Below, in pieces: positions 33,558 to 42,072 of a stretch of 64,000 bases of DNA (positions are counted from its first letter, which is position 1; each line of letters begins with the position of its first letter). A program made the position numbers and the translations under genes. A model generated the notes under the pieces. That model saw only the letters and a program-made list of their open reading frames with translations, was not told where the DNA came from and did no database searches. The DNA is from Methanosuratincola petrocarbonis (GTDB lineage: Archaea > Thermoproteota > Methanomethylicia > Methanomethylicales > Methanomethylicaceae), in the NCBI GenBank assembly GCA_030522375.1, contig CP130488.1, positions 868,001 through 932,000 on the forward strand, read 5' to 3'.

Positions 33558-34785
33558 TGTTAGGCTCAGGTGCATAGACTGCAACGCGGAATTCGGTCAT
33601 GACGAGGTGATATACAGTTGCAGCGAATGCGGGGGGCTGCTCGAGGTGTGCATGGATGCCCCAAAGGCTACGTTTGACGACTTCTCTAAGAGGTCATTCG
33701 GGGTATGGCGCTACAGGGAGTTCATCCCCATAGAGGAAGGGGCAGAGATAGTCACGCTGGACGAGGGTGGAACCCCCCTTTACAGGTGCGACAGGCTCGC
33801 GAAGTGGGCGGGCGTCAGGAGCCTTTTCATAAAGTACGAGGGGAGGAATCCCACCGGGAGCTTCAAGGACAGGGGGATGACCGTCGGCGTCACAAAGGCA
33901 AAGAGCCTAGGATCAAAGGCCGTGGCGTGCGCGTCGACGGGCAACACTTCAGCTTCGCTGGCAGCTTATGCCGCCAGATCTGGGCTCACCTGCTATGTGA
34001 TATTGCCCTCTGGCAAGGTGGCGATGGGTAAGCTTGCACAGGCGCTAATGCATGGGGCGAAGGTGATCTCAGTCAAGGGGAACTTTGATCAGGCACTCAA
34101 GCTGGTCATGGATATATCAAGAAGCATGGGAATATACCTCCTCAACAGCATAAACCCATGGAGGCTAGAGGGACAGAAGACCCTCGCATTCGAGCTCGTC
34201 GATCAGCTTGGCCACGTCCCTGAGGTCGTAGCGGTCCCTATGGGTAACTGCGGGAACATCTCGGCGATATGGAAAGGGTTTGTCGAGCTGGAAGGCGCGG
34301 GGCTGATCAGGGAGAAGCCGAGGATGTTCGGGGTTCAGGCTGCGGGCGCAGCCCCAGTTGTGGAGATGCTCAGGAAGAACCTCGAGAGGCTCAGCCCAGT
34401 GAAGGCACCAGAAACGGTCGCCACTGCAATTAGGATAGGGAATCCGGTGAACTGGCCGAAGGCTGTGAATGCCATCAGGAGCTCAAGCGGACTCTACGAC
34501 TCTGTAACGGATGATGAAATCATCGAGACCCAGAAGATGATAGCCTGCCTAGAGGGCATCGGGGTCGAGCCTGCGAGCGCCGCCTCCGTTGCAGGGGTCA
34601 GGAAGGCGGTTCTGTCCGGATCGATACCCAAGGACAGTGAGATCGTGTGTGTCTGCACAGGGCACCTGCTCAAGGATCCTGAGGAGGTAATCAGCGTCTG
34701 TGGCAAGCCGATCGAGATACCGCCTGACCTCAAGGCGGTTTCAGAAATGATCAGGCCTGAGAAGGCACCACAGCTCCCAGCCTAA
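33550..34785 (+). CDS. thrC: Threonine synthase
   Basis: 411 residues, PLP fold type II. An N-terminal zinc-ribbon-like part (CIDCN, then CSECGG) precedes the catalytic core; the PLP lysine is in NPTGSFKDRGM, with ASTGNTSAS and the phosphate-binding PMGNCGNISA. It converts phosphohomoserine to threonine. TTG 33550 is preferred to GTG 33541 because GAGGG (33537-33541) stands eight bases before it; GTG would overlap that site. The start overlaps the homoserine kinase stop by eight bases. Confidence 0.95.
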   Translation: MSDVRLRCIDCNAEFGHDEVIYSCSECGGLLEVCMDAPKATFDDFSKRSFGVWRYREFIPIEEGAEIVTLDEGGTPLYRCDRLAKWAGVRSLFIKYEGRNPTGSFKDRGMTVGVTKAKSLGSKAVACASTGNTSASLAAYAARSGLTCYVILPSGKVAMGKLAQALMHGAKVISVKGNFDQALKLVMDISRSMGIYLLNSINPWRLEGQKTLAFELVDQLGHVPEVVAVPMGNCGNISAIWKGFVELEGAGLIREKPRMFGVQAAGAAPVVEMLRKNLERLSPVKAPETVATAIRIGNPVNWPKAVNAIRSSSGLYDSVTDDEIIETQKMIACLEGIGVEPASAASVAGVRKAVLSGSIPKDSEIVCVCTGHLLKDPEEVISVCGKPIEIPPDLKAVSEMIRPEKAPQLPA

Positions 34786-34793
34786 GGATTGAA

Positions 34794-35714
34794 CTAGAGT
34801 GTTCGGTTTTCTGGTTTCCTTACATCTATCATCTCAAAGGGTTTTAGGATCCTGAGCAGGATGTCAGTCCTGGTGATTATCCCGACGGGTCTCTCCTCTG
34901 CATCGACTACTACGAGCCTGCCGATGCTGGACCGCTGCATCTTTTCCATTGCCTGGAGCATGTCTTCCTCCATGCCTATGAGTACGGGTTTCCGGGTAGC
35001 AGCCTCTCGAACCGTCAGGTGCATTTTTCCCTCGGTTATGCACCTCGAGATATCTGAACTGGTGATCATCCCCACCAGTTTGCCATTCTCAACTATGGGG
35101 GCTGCCCTTATCATCTCTTTGTAGAGCGTCTCAGCGGCTGTCCTGATGGGGGCATCCGCGGGGACGGAGACTATCCTCTTCGACATCACCTCGCTGACAG
35201 TGACGCGGGGGATGCTGATCAAGGTTATCACGTCCAGAAGGATCTCGCCGTGGAGGTCGTCCCTGCCTGCGATCTTTCCCTCAATCACCATCCTTCCTGA
35301 GGGCGTTGGACCGATCACGATCTCTTCGCCTATATTGAACCTTGAGAGATTTCCTATCACCTTCAGTATGGCTTGGCAGAAGTCTGGGCTGAAGACACTC
35401 TTGAAGAGGATGTCCGTAACCGTGACTTCGGTCTTCTCCCCTTTCTTTGTGTAAATCGGAACGGAGAGCGACCTTGGTCCCCTAGGGACATTAAAGCTCT
35501 CATATGCCTTGCTTGTGGGGAGGTAACCCCCCTTTGGACCTGGAATGGCCTCGACAAGCCCTATCGCCCTGAGGACTGGCATGATGTTCCTTACGGTACC
35601 TTCGTCCCTGCCTGTTCTCGCTGCGATCTCCTTGCTCTTCACGAGGGATCGCTTCTTGTCATACAGCTCGAGAAGTGCAACTACAATTTCCTTTTGCGGC
35701 GCTGAAAGAGACAT
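34794..35714 (-). CDS. Winged-helix transcriptional regulator with two CBS domains
   Basis: 306 residues. A winged helix (about 1-65: SAPQKEIVVALLELY, KSKEIAARTGRDEGTVRNIMPVLRAIGLVE) is followed by a linker domain of about 90 residues and a CBS pair (TVSEVMSKRIVSVPADAPI and TVREAATRKPVLIGMEEDM, each ending in a GMITSSDIS or GIITRTDIL strand-helix). CBS pairs bind adenine nucleotides or SAM, so it likely senses energy or cofactor state. ATG 35714 has GAGGA six bases upstream. It is divergent from a ligase that itself carries CBS domains, suggesting control of that gene and of its own. Confidence 0.9.
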   Translation of the reverse strand: MSLSAPQKEIVVALLELYDKKRSLVKSKEIAARTGRDEGTVRNIMPVLRAIGLVEAIPGPKGGYLPTSKAYESFNVPRGPRSLSVPIYTKKGEKTEVTVTDILFKSVFSPDFCQAILKVIGNLSRFNIGEEIVIGPTPSGRMVIEGKIAGRDDLHGEILLDVITLISIPRVTVSEVMSKRIVSVPADAPIRTAAETLYKEMIRAAPIVENGKLVGMITSSDISRCITEGKMHLTVREAATRKPVLIGMEEDMLQAMEKMQRSSIGRLVVVDAEERPVGIITRTDILLRILKPFEMIDVRKPENRTL

Positions 35715-35738
35715 CAGCATTCCTCTGTAGAATATCAT

Positions 35739-35833
35739 ATATAATTATAATTATAATTTTCGTTCAATATGAAACTGAGAGCGGGTACAGGCTCCATTAT
35801 TATAAATAATTATAATCATCAAACCTTATAAAA
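35739..35833. promoter_or_regulatory. Divergent promoter with repeated ATAATTATAAT elements
   Basis: ATAATTATAATTATAAT at 35741-35757 and an ATTATTATAAATAATTATAAT block split over 35796-35816 share the 11-mer ATAATTATAAT. Each block is nearly self-complementary. CCTTATAAAA (35824-35833) is the likely TATA box of the rightward ligase gene; the first block covers the probable TATA of the leftward regulator. The arrangement suggests operator sites for the divergently encoded CBS regulator, but plain AT-richness could explain it. Confidence 0.4.
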
Positions 35834-35865
35834 ATGGGAAAGGTTGGTTATGGAGGTGACATTGG

Positions 35866-37764
35866 TTGAGCATTGACTCAAAGTTCTCGTCGACCGCAAA
35901 GAGGTTCCACGCCAAGGTCGCACTGAAATGGAAGGATAAGGCGTATACCTTTGGGGAGCTGGACTCGCTCTCCACCAGGTTCGCCAAGGCACTTTCTGCA
36001 TTGGGTGTAGGTAAGGGGGATCGGGTCTGCATATTCATGCAGAATTCCCCCGAGTTTGCAATTGCCCACTTTGGGATATTAAAGTGTGGTGGCGTTACGG
36101 TCCCCCTTAATGTGATGTACAGGAAGCATGAGCTCAGGCACATGATAAATGACTCGGGGGCAGCCGCAGTTGTGACTTCGGAGGCAAACCTGCAGTTTGT
36201 GCAGGAGGTTATTAATGACCTGAAGACGGTGAAAGCGGTCATCGTTACATCCGAGAGAGTCCCGGAAGGTTTCAGGTCTTTTTACAAGGTCTTGGAGGAC
36301 TTCGACGACACTCCGCTCCCCAGCGCTAATGCGGAGGAAGACCTTGCGGTGATCTGCTACACGTCCGGAACGACTGGGCTCTCGAAAGGGGCAATGCTCA
36401 CCCATAAGAACTTCATGTCAAACATAAGCACACTCGCAGAGATCTGGGAGCTTAATGAAAATGACAAGGTGCTGATGGCCCTCCCGATGTTCCACATACA
36501 CGGGCTAGGGATAGTAATCCATGGGATGGCGTACTGCGGCTACACGGTTGTCCTCCACGAGAGGTTCGATGCAGCCAAGGTCCTAGAAGAGATCAGGCGG
36601 GAGAGGTGCACGGTCTTCATGGGAGTCCCGACGATGTACATCAAGCTTCTAGAGGAAAAAAGCACGCCCCATGATGTCTCGTCGGTCAGGCTGTGGACGG
36701 TTGGCTCCGCGCCGATGCCAGTTGAGGCTTTCAGCAAATTTAAGGAGAAGTTTGGCGTTGAGATACTCGAGCGATATGGCATGACCGAGACCGCCCCTGT
36801 GATAACCTCAAACCCCTACAGGGGGCGAAGGAAGCCAGGGTCGGTCGGACCCCCGATTCCCGGGGTAGAGATCGCGATATTAGACGACGATGAGAGGGCA
36901 CTGCCGCCTGGCGAAGTCGGGGAGATCGCAGTCAGGGGCCCCAATGTGATGAAGGGATACTGGAACCGCCCAGTCGAAACCGAGGAGGCGTTCTCTGGCG
37001 GGTGGTTCCACACAGGGGATCTCGGCAAATTGGATGGGGACGGTTACCTCACGATCGTTGGTAGGAAGAAGGAAATGATAATCGCCAGCGGCTTCAAGGT
37101 CTTCCCCAGGGAGGTAGAGGAGGTCATCCACCAGCACCCGAAAGTAAAGGAGGTTGCTGTGGTCGGGATACCTGACCCGGTGAGGGGCGAGAATGTCAAG
37201 GCATTCGTGGTGCTCAAGGAGGGGGAAAATGCAACCACTGAGGAGCTCGAGGAGCACTGTAGGAGGAATTTGGCAGCCTTCAAGGTCCCGAGGATCTTCG
37301 AATTCGTCGAGGCAATACCGAGGACTGCCAGCGGCAAAGCTTTGAACAGGATGCTTGCGAAGGTCAAAGTAAAAGACCTGATGGAGAAGTCTGTGAAGAG
37401 CATCGACAGGAGGACATCGGCCTACGAGGCAGGCAAGTACATGAAGGAGGCCAATGTGGGCAGCCTGATCGTGACCGACGGGGAGATGCCGATCGGAATC
37501 GTCACCCTGCGCGACATACTCTACAAGGTAATCTCAATAGGCAGCCTTGGGAAGGACGTATCGCTCAGCAGCATAATGTCCACTCCACTTGTTACGGTCG
37601 ATGCCGAGGAGGACATTGCGAAAGCAGCGGCGATAATGCGGCAGTGGGGCGTCTGGAGGCTGCCTGTCAAAGACGGCAACGGGCAGATCATAGGAGTCCT
37701 AAGCGGGACGGACATATTCAGGGCATTTGCAGGAAGGAAGATGGACGTCCCCACGAGCTTTTAG
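35866..37764 (+). CDS. AMP-forming acyl-CoA synthetase fused to a CBS-domain pair
   Basis: 632 residues. Residues 1-500 are a complete adenylate-forming ligase: P-loop YTSGTTGLSKGAML, ERYGMTETAP, hinge region WFHTGDLG and catalytic lysine in RTASGKALNRML. From about 505 to 630 a CBS pair follows directly (KVKDLMEKSVKSIDRRTSAYEA; LSSIMSTPLVTVDAEEDIAKA, with GIVTLRDIL and GVLSGTDIF). TTG 35866 has a GGAGGTGA ribosome site six bases before it. The likely substrate is a medium/long-chain or aryl acid. The CBS pair may gate activity by ATP/AMP ratio. Ligases of this family normally stop after the C-terminal lid, so the fusion is unusual. Confidence 0.92.
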   Translation: MSIDSKFSSTAKRFHAKVALKWKDKAYTFGELDSLSTRFAKALSALGVGKGDRVCIFMQNSPEFAIAHFGILKCGGVTVPLNVMYRKHELRHMINDSGAAAVVTSEANLQFVQEVINDLKTVKAVIVTSERVPEGFRSFYKVLEDFDDTPLPSANAEEDLAVICYTSGTTGLSKGAMLTHKNFMSNISTLAEIWELNENDKVLMALPMFHIHGLGIVIHGMAYCGYTVVLHERFDAAKVLEEIRRERCTVFMGVPTMYIKLLEEKSTPHDVSSVRLWTVGSAPMPVEAFSKFKEKFGVEILERYGMTETAPVITSNPYRGRRKPGSVGPPIPGVEIAILDDDERALPPGEVGEIAVRGPNVMKGYWNRPVETEEAFSGGWFHTGDLGKLDGDGYLTIVGRKKEMIIASGFKVFPREVEEVIHQHPKVKEVAVVGIPDPVRGENVKAFVVLKEGENATTEELEEHCRRNLAAFKVPRIFEFVEAIPRTASGKALNRMLAKVKVKDLMEKSVKSIDRRTSAYEAGKYMKEANVGSLIVTDGEMPIGIVTLRDILYKVISIGSLGKDVSLSSIMSTPLVTVDAEEDIAKAAAIMRQWGVWRLPVKDGNGQIIGVLSGTDIFRAFAGRKMDVPTSF

Positions 37765-37767
37765 CCC

Positions 37768-38505
37768 CTAGGTGAGGTCGCCGCATGAGCAGAACAGCTC
37801 ACCGATCGCCTTGTACAGGCCTTCCATCCCCTCCCCGGTCTTAGAAGAAACCGGGATTAGCCTCCTTTTCTTCTCTAGCTCGCCCACGACGGAAGATAGG
37901 CTCGACGCCAGCTCTCCAGATAGGCCCTCCACCTGCGCCAAAGGCACCCCTTCGAAAGTTTGCCATGAAGCGGCGGATCCGTGGATGTCTGATTTTGTCA
38001 TGACCTCGAGTGTGGGGATCCCCAACCTGAGCTCTATTACGAGTGCAAGCAGCTTAATCACGGGAACGTCAAGCCTAGTCAGTGCCAAAGAAGGGTCGAT
38101 TGTGAAAACGCAAACAGATCTCCCGGTTATCTTTGAGACCAACGAAGGACCGAAACCCCTGAAGAGGAAGATCTCCATCTGCCCCGGCGTGTCCAAAATC
38201 CTGAAGTCGGCACCGTACGATCCTATTCTTTTGGAGATCTCCTCCAGTCTAGACTCAACAATCTCTGCAGCCCTGATGAGGGCACCATTCGGACCGAGCT
38301 GCTCCTTTCGCATCAGCTCTGTTACAATCACATATTCCCTGATGTCAAAGTCGGCTGGATAACATATCAACTCCGCACCTGGGTCCAAGTTGACCCTTGA
38401 AACGCTGTAGCCTTTGGACTCCATCCAGCTGCCTAGGGATTGCACCAAGGTGCTCTTACCAGAGCCTGCTGGACCGACGATGTAGATGTTAATCAGCTGC
38501 AGCAC
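37768..38505 (-). CDS. GPN-loop GTPase
   Basis: 245 residues. Walker A GPAGSGKST (11-19), the defining LGPNGA loop and ILDTPGQMEIF (G3) are present, and TKSD is the guanine-specificity motif. Archaeal members resemble PAB0955 and form homodimers related to eukaryotic GPN1-3, which assist RNA polymerase assembly. Its GTG start lies 72 bases from the divergent small gene. Its end is three bases from the convergent acyl-CoA synthetase end. Confidence 0.92.
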   Translation of the reverse strand: MLQLINIYIVGPAGSGKSTLVQSLGSWMESKGYSVSRVNLDPGAELICYPADFDIREYVIVTELMRKEQLGPNGALIRAAEIVESRLEEISKRIGSYGADFRILDTPGQMEIFLFRGFGPSLVSKITGRSVCVFTIDPSLALTRLDVPVIKLLALVIELRLGIPTLEVMTKSDIHGSAASWQTFEGVPLAQVEGLSGELASSLSSVVGELEKKRRLIPVSSKTGEGMEGLYKAIGELFCSCGDLT

Positions 38506-38577
38506 CCTTCCTTGATTGAATGCTTGTGCGTATAATATGGAAAGGGATGTAATATATAGTTCATCAGGAAAGAGATC

Positions 38578-39108
38578 GTGTTGGAGTTGCCAAACATGGT
38601 CAAGGTTTCATTCAGGTACAAGCCAGAACTCGTGCAGTGGATCAAGAGCTCAGGCTCAGGGAGCACATGGAACAGGGAAGAGAAGGTGTGGGAGGTTCCC
38701 GAGGAGATCTTGGACGAGCTGGGGGCCAAGGCAAAGGAGCTAGGGGTAGAGATCAAGGTGCAGCAGAACCAAGCCGCGCCAAAGGGCATCGCGCCCAAGT
38801 TCGAAGCGCAGGCAAGGCAACAGGCGGGGAAGATGGGATACATTGAATATGAGTCGAGGTTCGACCCGGGGAGGACCGGATCAGGGATCGGGATGAAGAC
38901 TGAGCCAGAAGCGCCTGCCCAACGGAGCAGCCCGGTCAAGGAGGGGGAGATTAGGCTAAGGCGCTCCAGGGACGGGAGGTTTGTGTTGATCAACATCAAT
39001 CTCATCGCATTTGCATCGGATGTGGAGGACCTTATAAAAGGGACGAAGACGAGCGTCAAGTTCAGGGTGCTTCCGCCGCCTGCATTCAGGCAGACAGGTT
39101 CAGAATAG
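38578..39108 (+). CDS. Small protein with HARP-like N-terminus, function unknown
   Basis: 176 residues from GTG 38578 (or 170 from ATG 38596). Residues 8-55 (VSFRYKPELVQWIKSS ... TWNREEKVWEVPEEILDEL) resemble a HARP-type module, in which TW-x-x-x-x-K-x-W-x-x-P is conserved in DNA-annealing helicases. A Gln/Lys/Pro-rich linker (60-120) leads to a short beta-rich C-terminus (IRLRRSRDGRFVLININLIAF). A TATA-like AATATATAG at 38551-38559 is about 25 bases before the GTG, fitting a leaderless start. The HARP resemblance is my reading and needs a profile search. Confidence 0.6.
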   Translation: MLELPNMVKVSFRYKPELVQWIKSSGSGSTWNREEKVWEVPEEILDELGAKAKELGVEIKVQQNQAAPKGIAPKFEAQARQQAGKMGYIEYESRFDPGRTGSGIGMKTEPEAPAQRSSPVKEGEIRLRRSRDGRFVLININLIAFASDVEDLIKGTKTSVKFRVLPPPAFRQTGSE

Positions 39109-39112
39109 TACA

Positions 39113-39178
39113 TCCATTTTATTTATTTTTGAAATAGATTATTTTATATTTTAAAAAATATTAAAAAAATAATAATAG
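39113..39178. terminator. AT-rich bidirectional terminator
   Basis: The gap between convergent genes is almost purely A and T. T runs (39117-39129) serve the rightward gene, and A runs (39152-39176) read as T runs for the leftward symporter gene. Confidence 0.5.
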
Positions 39179-40624
39179 TTAGGCTTGTTTTTGACTCGAG
39201 ACCCTACTGACCAAGTAAGTAACTATAACGGAAAAGGCAACGCCTGGGAAGAACGGGTAGATCGGGGTCACAGGAGGGGCAAGGAAGAGGTACCAGAGCT
39301 GCGCTGAGGCGAAACCGGCAACCATGCCAGCCAAGGCCCCGTATTTGTTCGCCCTTCTGTAGAATAGCGCTATGACTAGGGGCCCCATGAACGAGCTCGA
39401 AAGAACCTGCCAGGTGTACGCGGTAAGCTGGTAAATCAGACCAGGCGGGTAGATCGCGATGATGCAGCACCCCAGGCTGAGGATCAGTGAAATCATCTTT
39501 GTCATCCTCAGCTGAGTCTTGTCAGACATGGTCTTTGAGGCGGGCCTCACAAGGTCCCTGGTGAGCGTCCCGGCTGTCATGTGGACCAGTGCATCGATCG
39601 TTGAGGTCGCCGCGCACATTATCCCCGCAAGGAAAAGAACTGACAGCCAAGGAGGGAATGCAGTCTTCACAAAGAGGGGGACTATCAGGTCGTCCTTCAG
39701 AGTCATGACATCAATCCCGAACGAGGCGAGGATGGGCCTTGAGAGGGCGCCGTAGGAGTAGGCAGCGAGGGGGAAGAGCAGCGACCCGAATGTCGCTATC
39801 AGAAGGGCGCGCTTTATGTTCATCTTGCTGGAGATTGTGGCGTACCTGAGAACCATCTGCGGCTGGGCGAACATCCCGAAACCCATGACGGCAGTGAGAC
39901 CGATGATAATGCTCCACGTGTTGGTGCCGAAGGCAGGGAAAGTGACGCTCCGAATGTCAATTGCCGCCATAGCCTCATGCGCCTGCACAAACCCTCCGAG
40001 CAGCGTGTACGAGAAGATCCACACGGCCACTACAGCTATGGTCATCACAATGCCCTGGATGAATTCAGCGAGGGTGGCTGAGAAGAGACCGCCGCTGAAG
40101 ACATAGACGGCTATGATGGCGCCTGCCACGAGGACACCCATCCAGAAGGGGGTGCCAACAATTGTCGAAATGGCAGAGCCCATTGCGATGAATGCGGACA
40201 CAGTGTAAGGGATTATGAAGATGGCTATGATCAGGGCCGAGGCATAGCGGAGTGCCTTGCTGCCGTACCTAAGCGATAGGAACTCTGAGAATGTCATTGC
40301 ATTGAGCTCCCTGAATGCCTTGGAAAGCCTCGGCGCGAGCACTGCAAATGCGATCACAGCTGAGACGGCGTGCCACATGCCGATCACGGTCGCGCTCATG
40401 CCCCACTTGCTAGCTGAGCCTGCGAACCCGATCATCAGGACGGCGCTGAAATATGTGGCAAAGAAGGCAACGCCCATGACGATCCCGCCGATCTTGAAGC
40501 CGCCCACGTACCAGTCGCTTATGCTGCTAACCTTTTTCTTGCCTAGCCAGCCTACAGCCGCCAAGGCAACCATGTAGAATGCAATGACTACAATGTATAG
40601 TGCGCTGTCCATTAGGTCACTCAT
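39179..40624 (-). CDS. Sodium:solute symporter (SSS family)
   Basis: 481 residues with about 13 membrane segments and SSS landmarks such as SDWYVGGFKIGGI, SAVLMIGFAGSASKWG, SEFLSLRYGSKALRY and AATSTIDALVHMTAGTLTRDL. ATG 40624 is chosen because GGAGG stands seven bases before it; ATG 40630 would be one base away. The gene start overlaps the stop of a 51-residue membrane protein, which in turn follows a CoA ligase gene. The solute is therefore likely a carboxylate (aryl, acetate-like or propionate-like) that the ligase activates, by analogy with PanF/ActP-type partners. Confidence 0.93.
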   Translation of the reverse strand: MSDLMDSALYIVVIAFYMVALAAVGWLGKKKVSSISDWYVGGFKIGGIVMGVAFFATYFSAVLMIGFAGSASKWGMSATVIGMWHAVSAVIAFAVLAPRLSKAFRELNAMTFSEFLSLRYGSKALRYASALIIAIFIIPYTVSAFIAMGSAISTIVGTPFWMGVLVAGAIIAVYVFSGGLFSATLAEFIQGIVMTIAVVAVWIFSYTLLGGFVQAHEAMAAIDIRSVTFPAFGTNTWSIIIGLTAVMGFGMFAQPQMVLRYATISSKMNIKRALLIATFGSLLFPLAAYSYGALSRPILASFGIDVMTLKDDLIVPLFVKTAFPPWLSVLFLAGIMCAATSTIDALVHMTAGTLTRDLVRPASKTMSDKTQLRMTKMISLILSLGCCIIAIYPPGLIYQLTAYTWQVLSSSFMGPLVIALFYRRANKYGALAGMVAGFASAQLWYLFLAPPVTPIYPFFPGVAFSVIVTYLVSRVSSQKQA

Positions 40625-40772
40625 CGCCATCCCTCCTTGATCTTGCCCATATCACAAACGCCAGCGCAAGCCCGAGGAATCCAGGGATCCACCCGCCGAG
40701 AATTATCCACCAGTCGATCCCTATCGGGCTAAGGTTGGACGCCTGCGCTATCGATCCCAATATCTCCAGCAT
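40617..40772 (-). CDS. 51-residue membrane protein, putative SSS symporter accessory subunit
   Basis: A short gene: ATG at 40772, TGA at 40617-40619, 51 codons. The product begins MLEILGSIAQASNLSPIG, has one clear hydrophobic segment (WWIILGGWIPGFLGLALAFVIW, about 21-42) and ends in the basic ARSRRDGDE. A GGAGG ribosome site (40781-40785) stands seven to eight bases before the ATG. It begins one base after the PaaK-like stop (TGAAATG) and overlaps the symporter start, so all three are translationally linked. Small one-helix proteins next to SSS transporters are known in archaea as symporter small accessory proteins; membership is inferred. Confidence 0.8.
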   Translation of the reverse strand: MLEILGSIAQASNLSPIGIDWWIILGGWIPGFLGLALAFVIWARSRRDGDE

Positions 40773-40773
40773 T

Positions 40774-42072
40774 TCAGAGCCTCCTGAGATCCACTACCCT
40801 TTTCGCCTTGCCTTCGCTCCTTGGTATGGATCCAGGCGGGCAAATCTCTACATTCGAGCGCAGCAGAGTTGCGTCCTTTATCTCCTCAAAGATCGATGAC
40901 CTCAACCTGTTCACGGCTGCCTGGTCCGAAATGAATCCGTTCTTTACCTCCAGCTTTACCGTTATGTCGTCGACGCCGCTTAGCAAGATCTGGAAGTTGC
41001 CGTTGGACTCTGGGTGGGAGGCGATGATCTTTTCGATTGTAGACGGGTAAACGCCTATGCCCCTGATCTTCACCATGTCGTCTATCCTGCCACGCATCCA
41101 CTCTATTCTCCGGTGTGTCCTCCCGCATTCGCAGATCCCGTCTATTATGCGTGTTAGATCCCCAGTCCTGTAACGGAGGATTGGCATGGCTTCCCTGTCG
41201 AGAGGGGTGATCACTAGCTCGCCTTCCTCCTCTTCCTCCAGAGGCTCACCTGTGCTCGGGTCGATTACCTCAATGAGAAAGCGGTCTTCCCAGACGTGGA
41301 GACCAGACTTGAACGGGCACTCGATCGCAACGCCTGGTCCGCCGACCTCTGCAAGCCCGTAGTTGTTGAAGGCACCAATGTTGAGCGCTCCTTCGATCTT
41401 TGCCCGCATCTCCTTCGTCCAGGGCTCTGCTCCAAGGATTCCGATGCGTATCTTCAGTGAAGCCCTGAGGCCATCGGACGCCTCAAGCATCTCGATCATC
41501 CTTAGTGCAAATGAAGGTATCGCATGGAATACAGTGACCCCGAAGTCGGCCATGACCTCAAGCTGCTTCTCGGGGTTTGCTGAACCAAGCGGGACCACGG
41601 TCAGCCCCAGCTTCTCGGCCCCTTGGATCAGCCCGAGCCCCCCGGTGAAGAAGCCTTGGGAGGTTGTGTTCTGGAATATGTCGCCGCGCCGAGCGCCAGC
41701 ACATGCAAGCCCCCTTGCCATCAACTCTGACCATGTTTCCAAATCCTTCTTCGTGTAGAAAGACGTTACAGGCTTGTTTGTGCTGCCGGAAGAGGTGTGT
41801 ATCCTGACGACCCGTTCCAGCGGCACCGCAAGGGCTCCGTAGGGGAAGGCATTCACCAGATCTTTCTTTATGGTAAATGGCAACTTTGACACGTCACTGA
41901 GCGCCGAGATCTCGCCTATGCGCTTTTCCCTTAGCCGCTCCCTTAGAAACGGTATCCTTTCGGCCCTTTTAATAGCGGCCTTGAGTTTCTTTTTCTGCAG
42001 TTTCTCTATCTCTTCTCTTCCCATCCTCTCGATCTCTGGCTGGAAAAAACCATCAGAGGATGTAAAGGCCAT
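40774..42072 (-). CDS. Phenylacetate-CoA ligase-like AMP-forming ligase (PaaK family)
   Basis: 432 residues, the length of PaaK-type ligases. The P-loop is HTSSGSTNKPV (about 90-100); other blocks are YGLAEVGGPGVAIEC, RYRTGDLTRI and GRIDDMVKIRGIGVYPSTIE, and the catalytic lysine is in SEGKAKRV near the C-terminus. Cysteines in GICECGRTHRR are typical of archaeal and anaerobic members. It activates an aryl or small carboxylic acid to its CoA thioester. The 3' end is joined to the small membrane protein and SSS genes. Archaeal PaaK paralogues often serve indoleacetate or phenylacetate metabolism, but the substrate is not shown here. Confidence 0.93.
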   Translation of the reverse strand: MAFTSSDGFFQPEIERMGREEIEKLQKKKLKAAIKRAERIPFLRERLREKRIGEISALSDVSKLPFTIKKDLVNAFPYGALAVPLERVVRIHTSSGSTNKPVTSFYTKKDLETWSELMARGLACAGARRGDIFQNTTSQGFFTGGLGLIQGAEKLGLTVVPLGSANPEKQLEVMADFGVTVFHAIPSFALRMIEMLEASDGLRASLKIRIGILGAEPWTKEMRAKIEGALNIGAFNNYGLAEVGGPGVAIECPFKSGLHVWEDRFLIEVIDPSTGEPLEEEEEGELVITPLDREAMPILRYRTGDLTRIIDGICECGRTHRRIEWMRGRIDDMVKIRGIGVYPSTIEKIIASHPESNGNFQILLSGVDDITVKLEVKNGFISDQAAVNRLRSSIFEEIKDATLLRSNVEICPPGSIPRSEGKAKRVVDLRRL

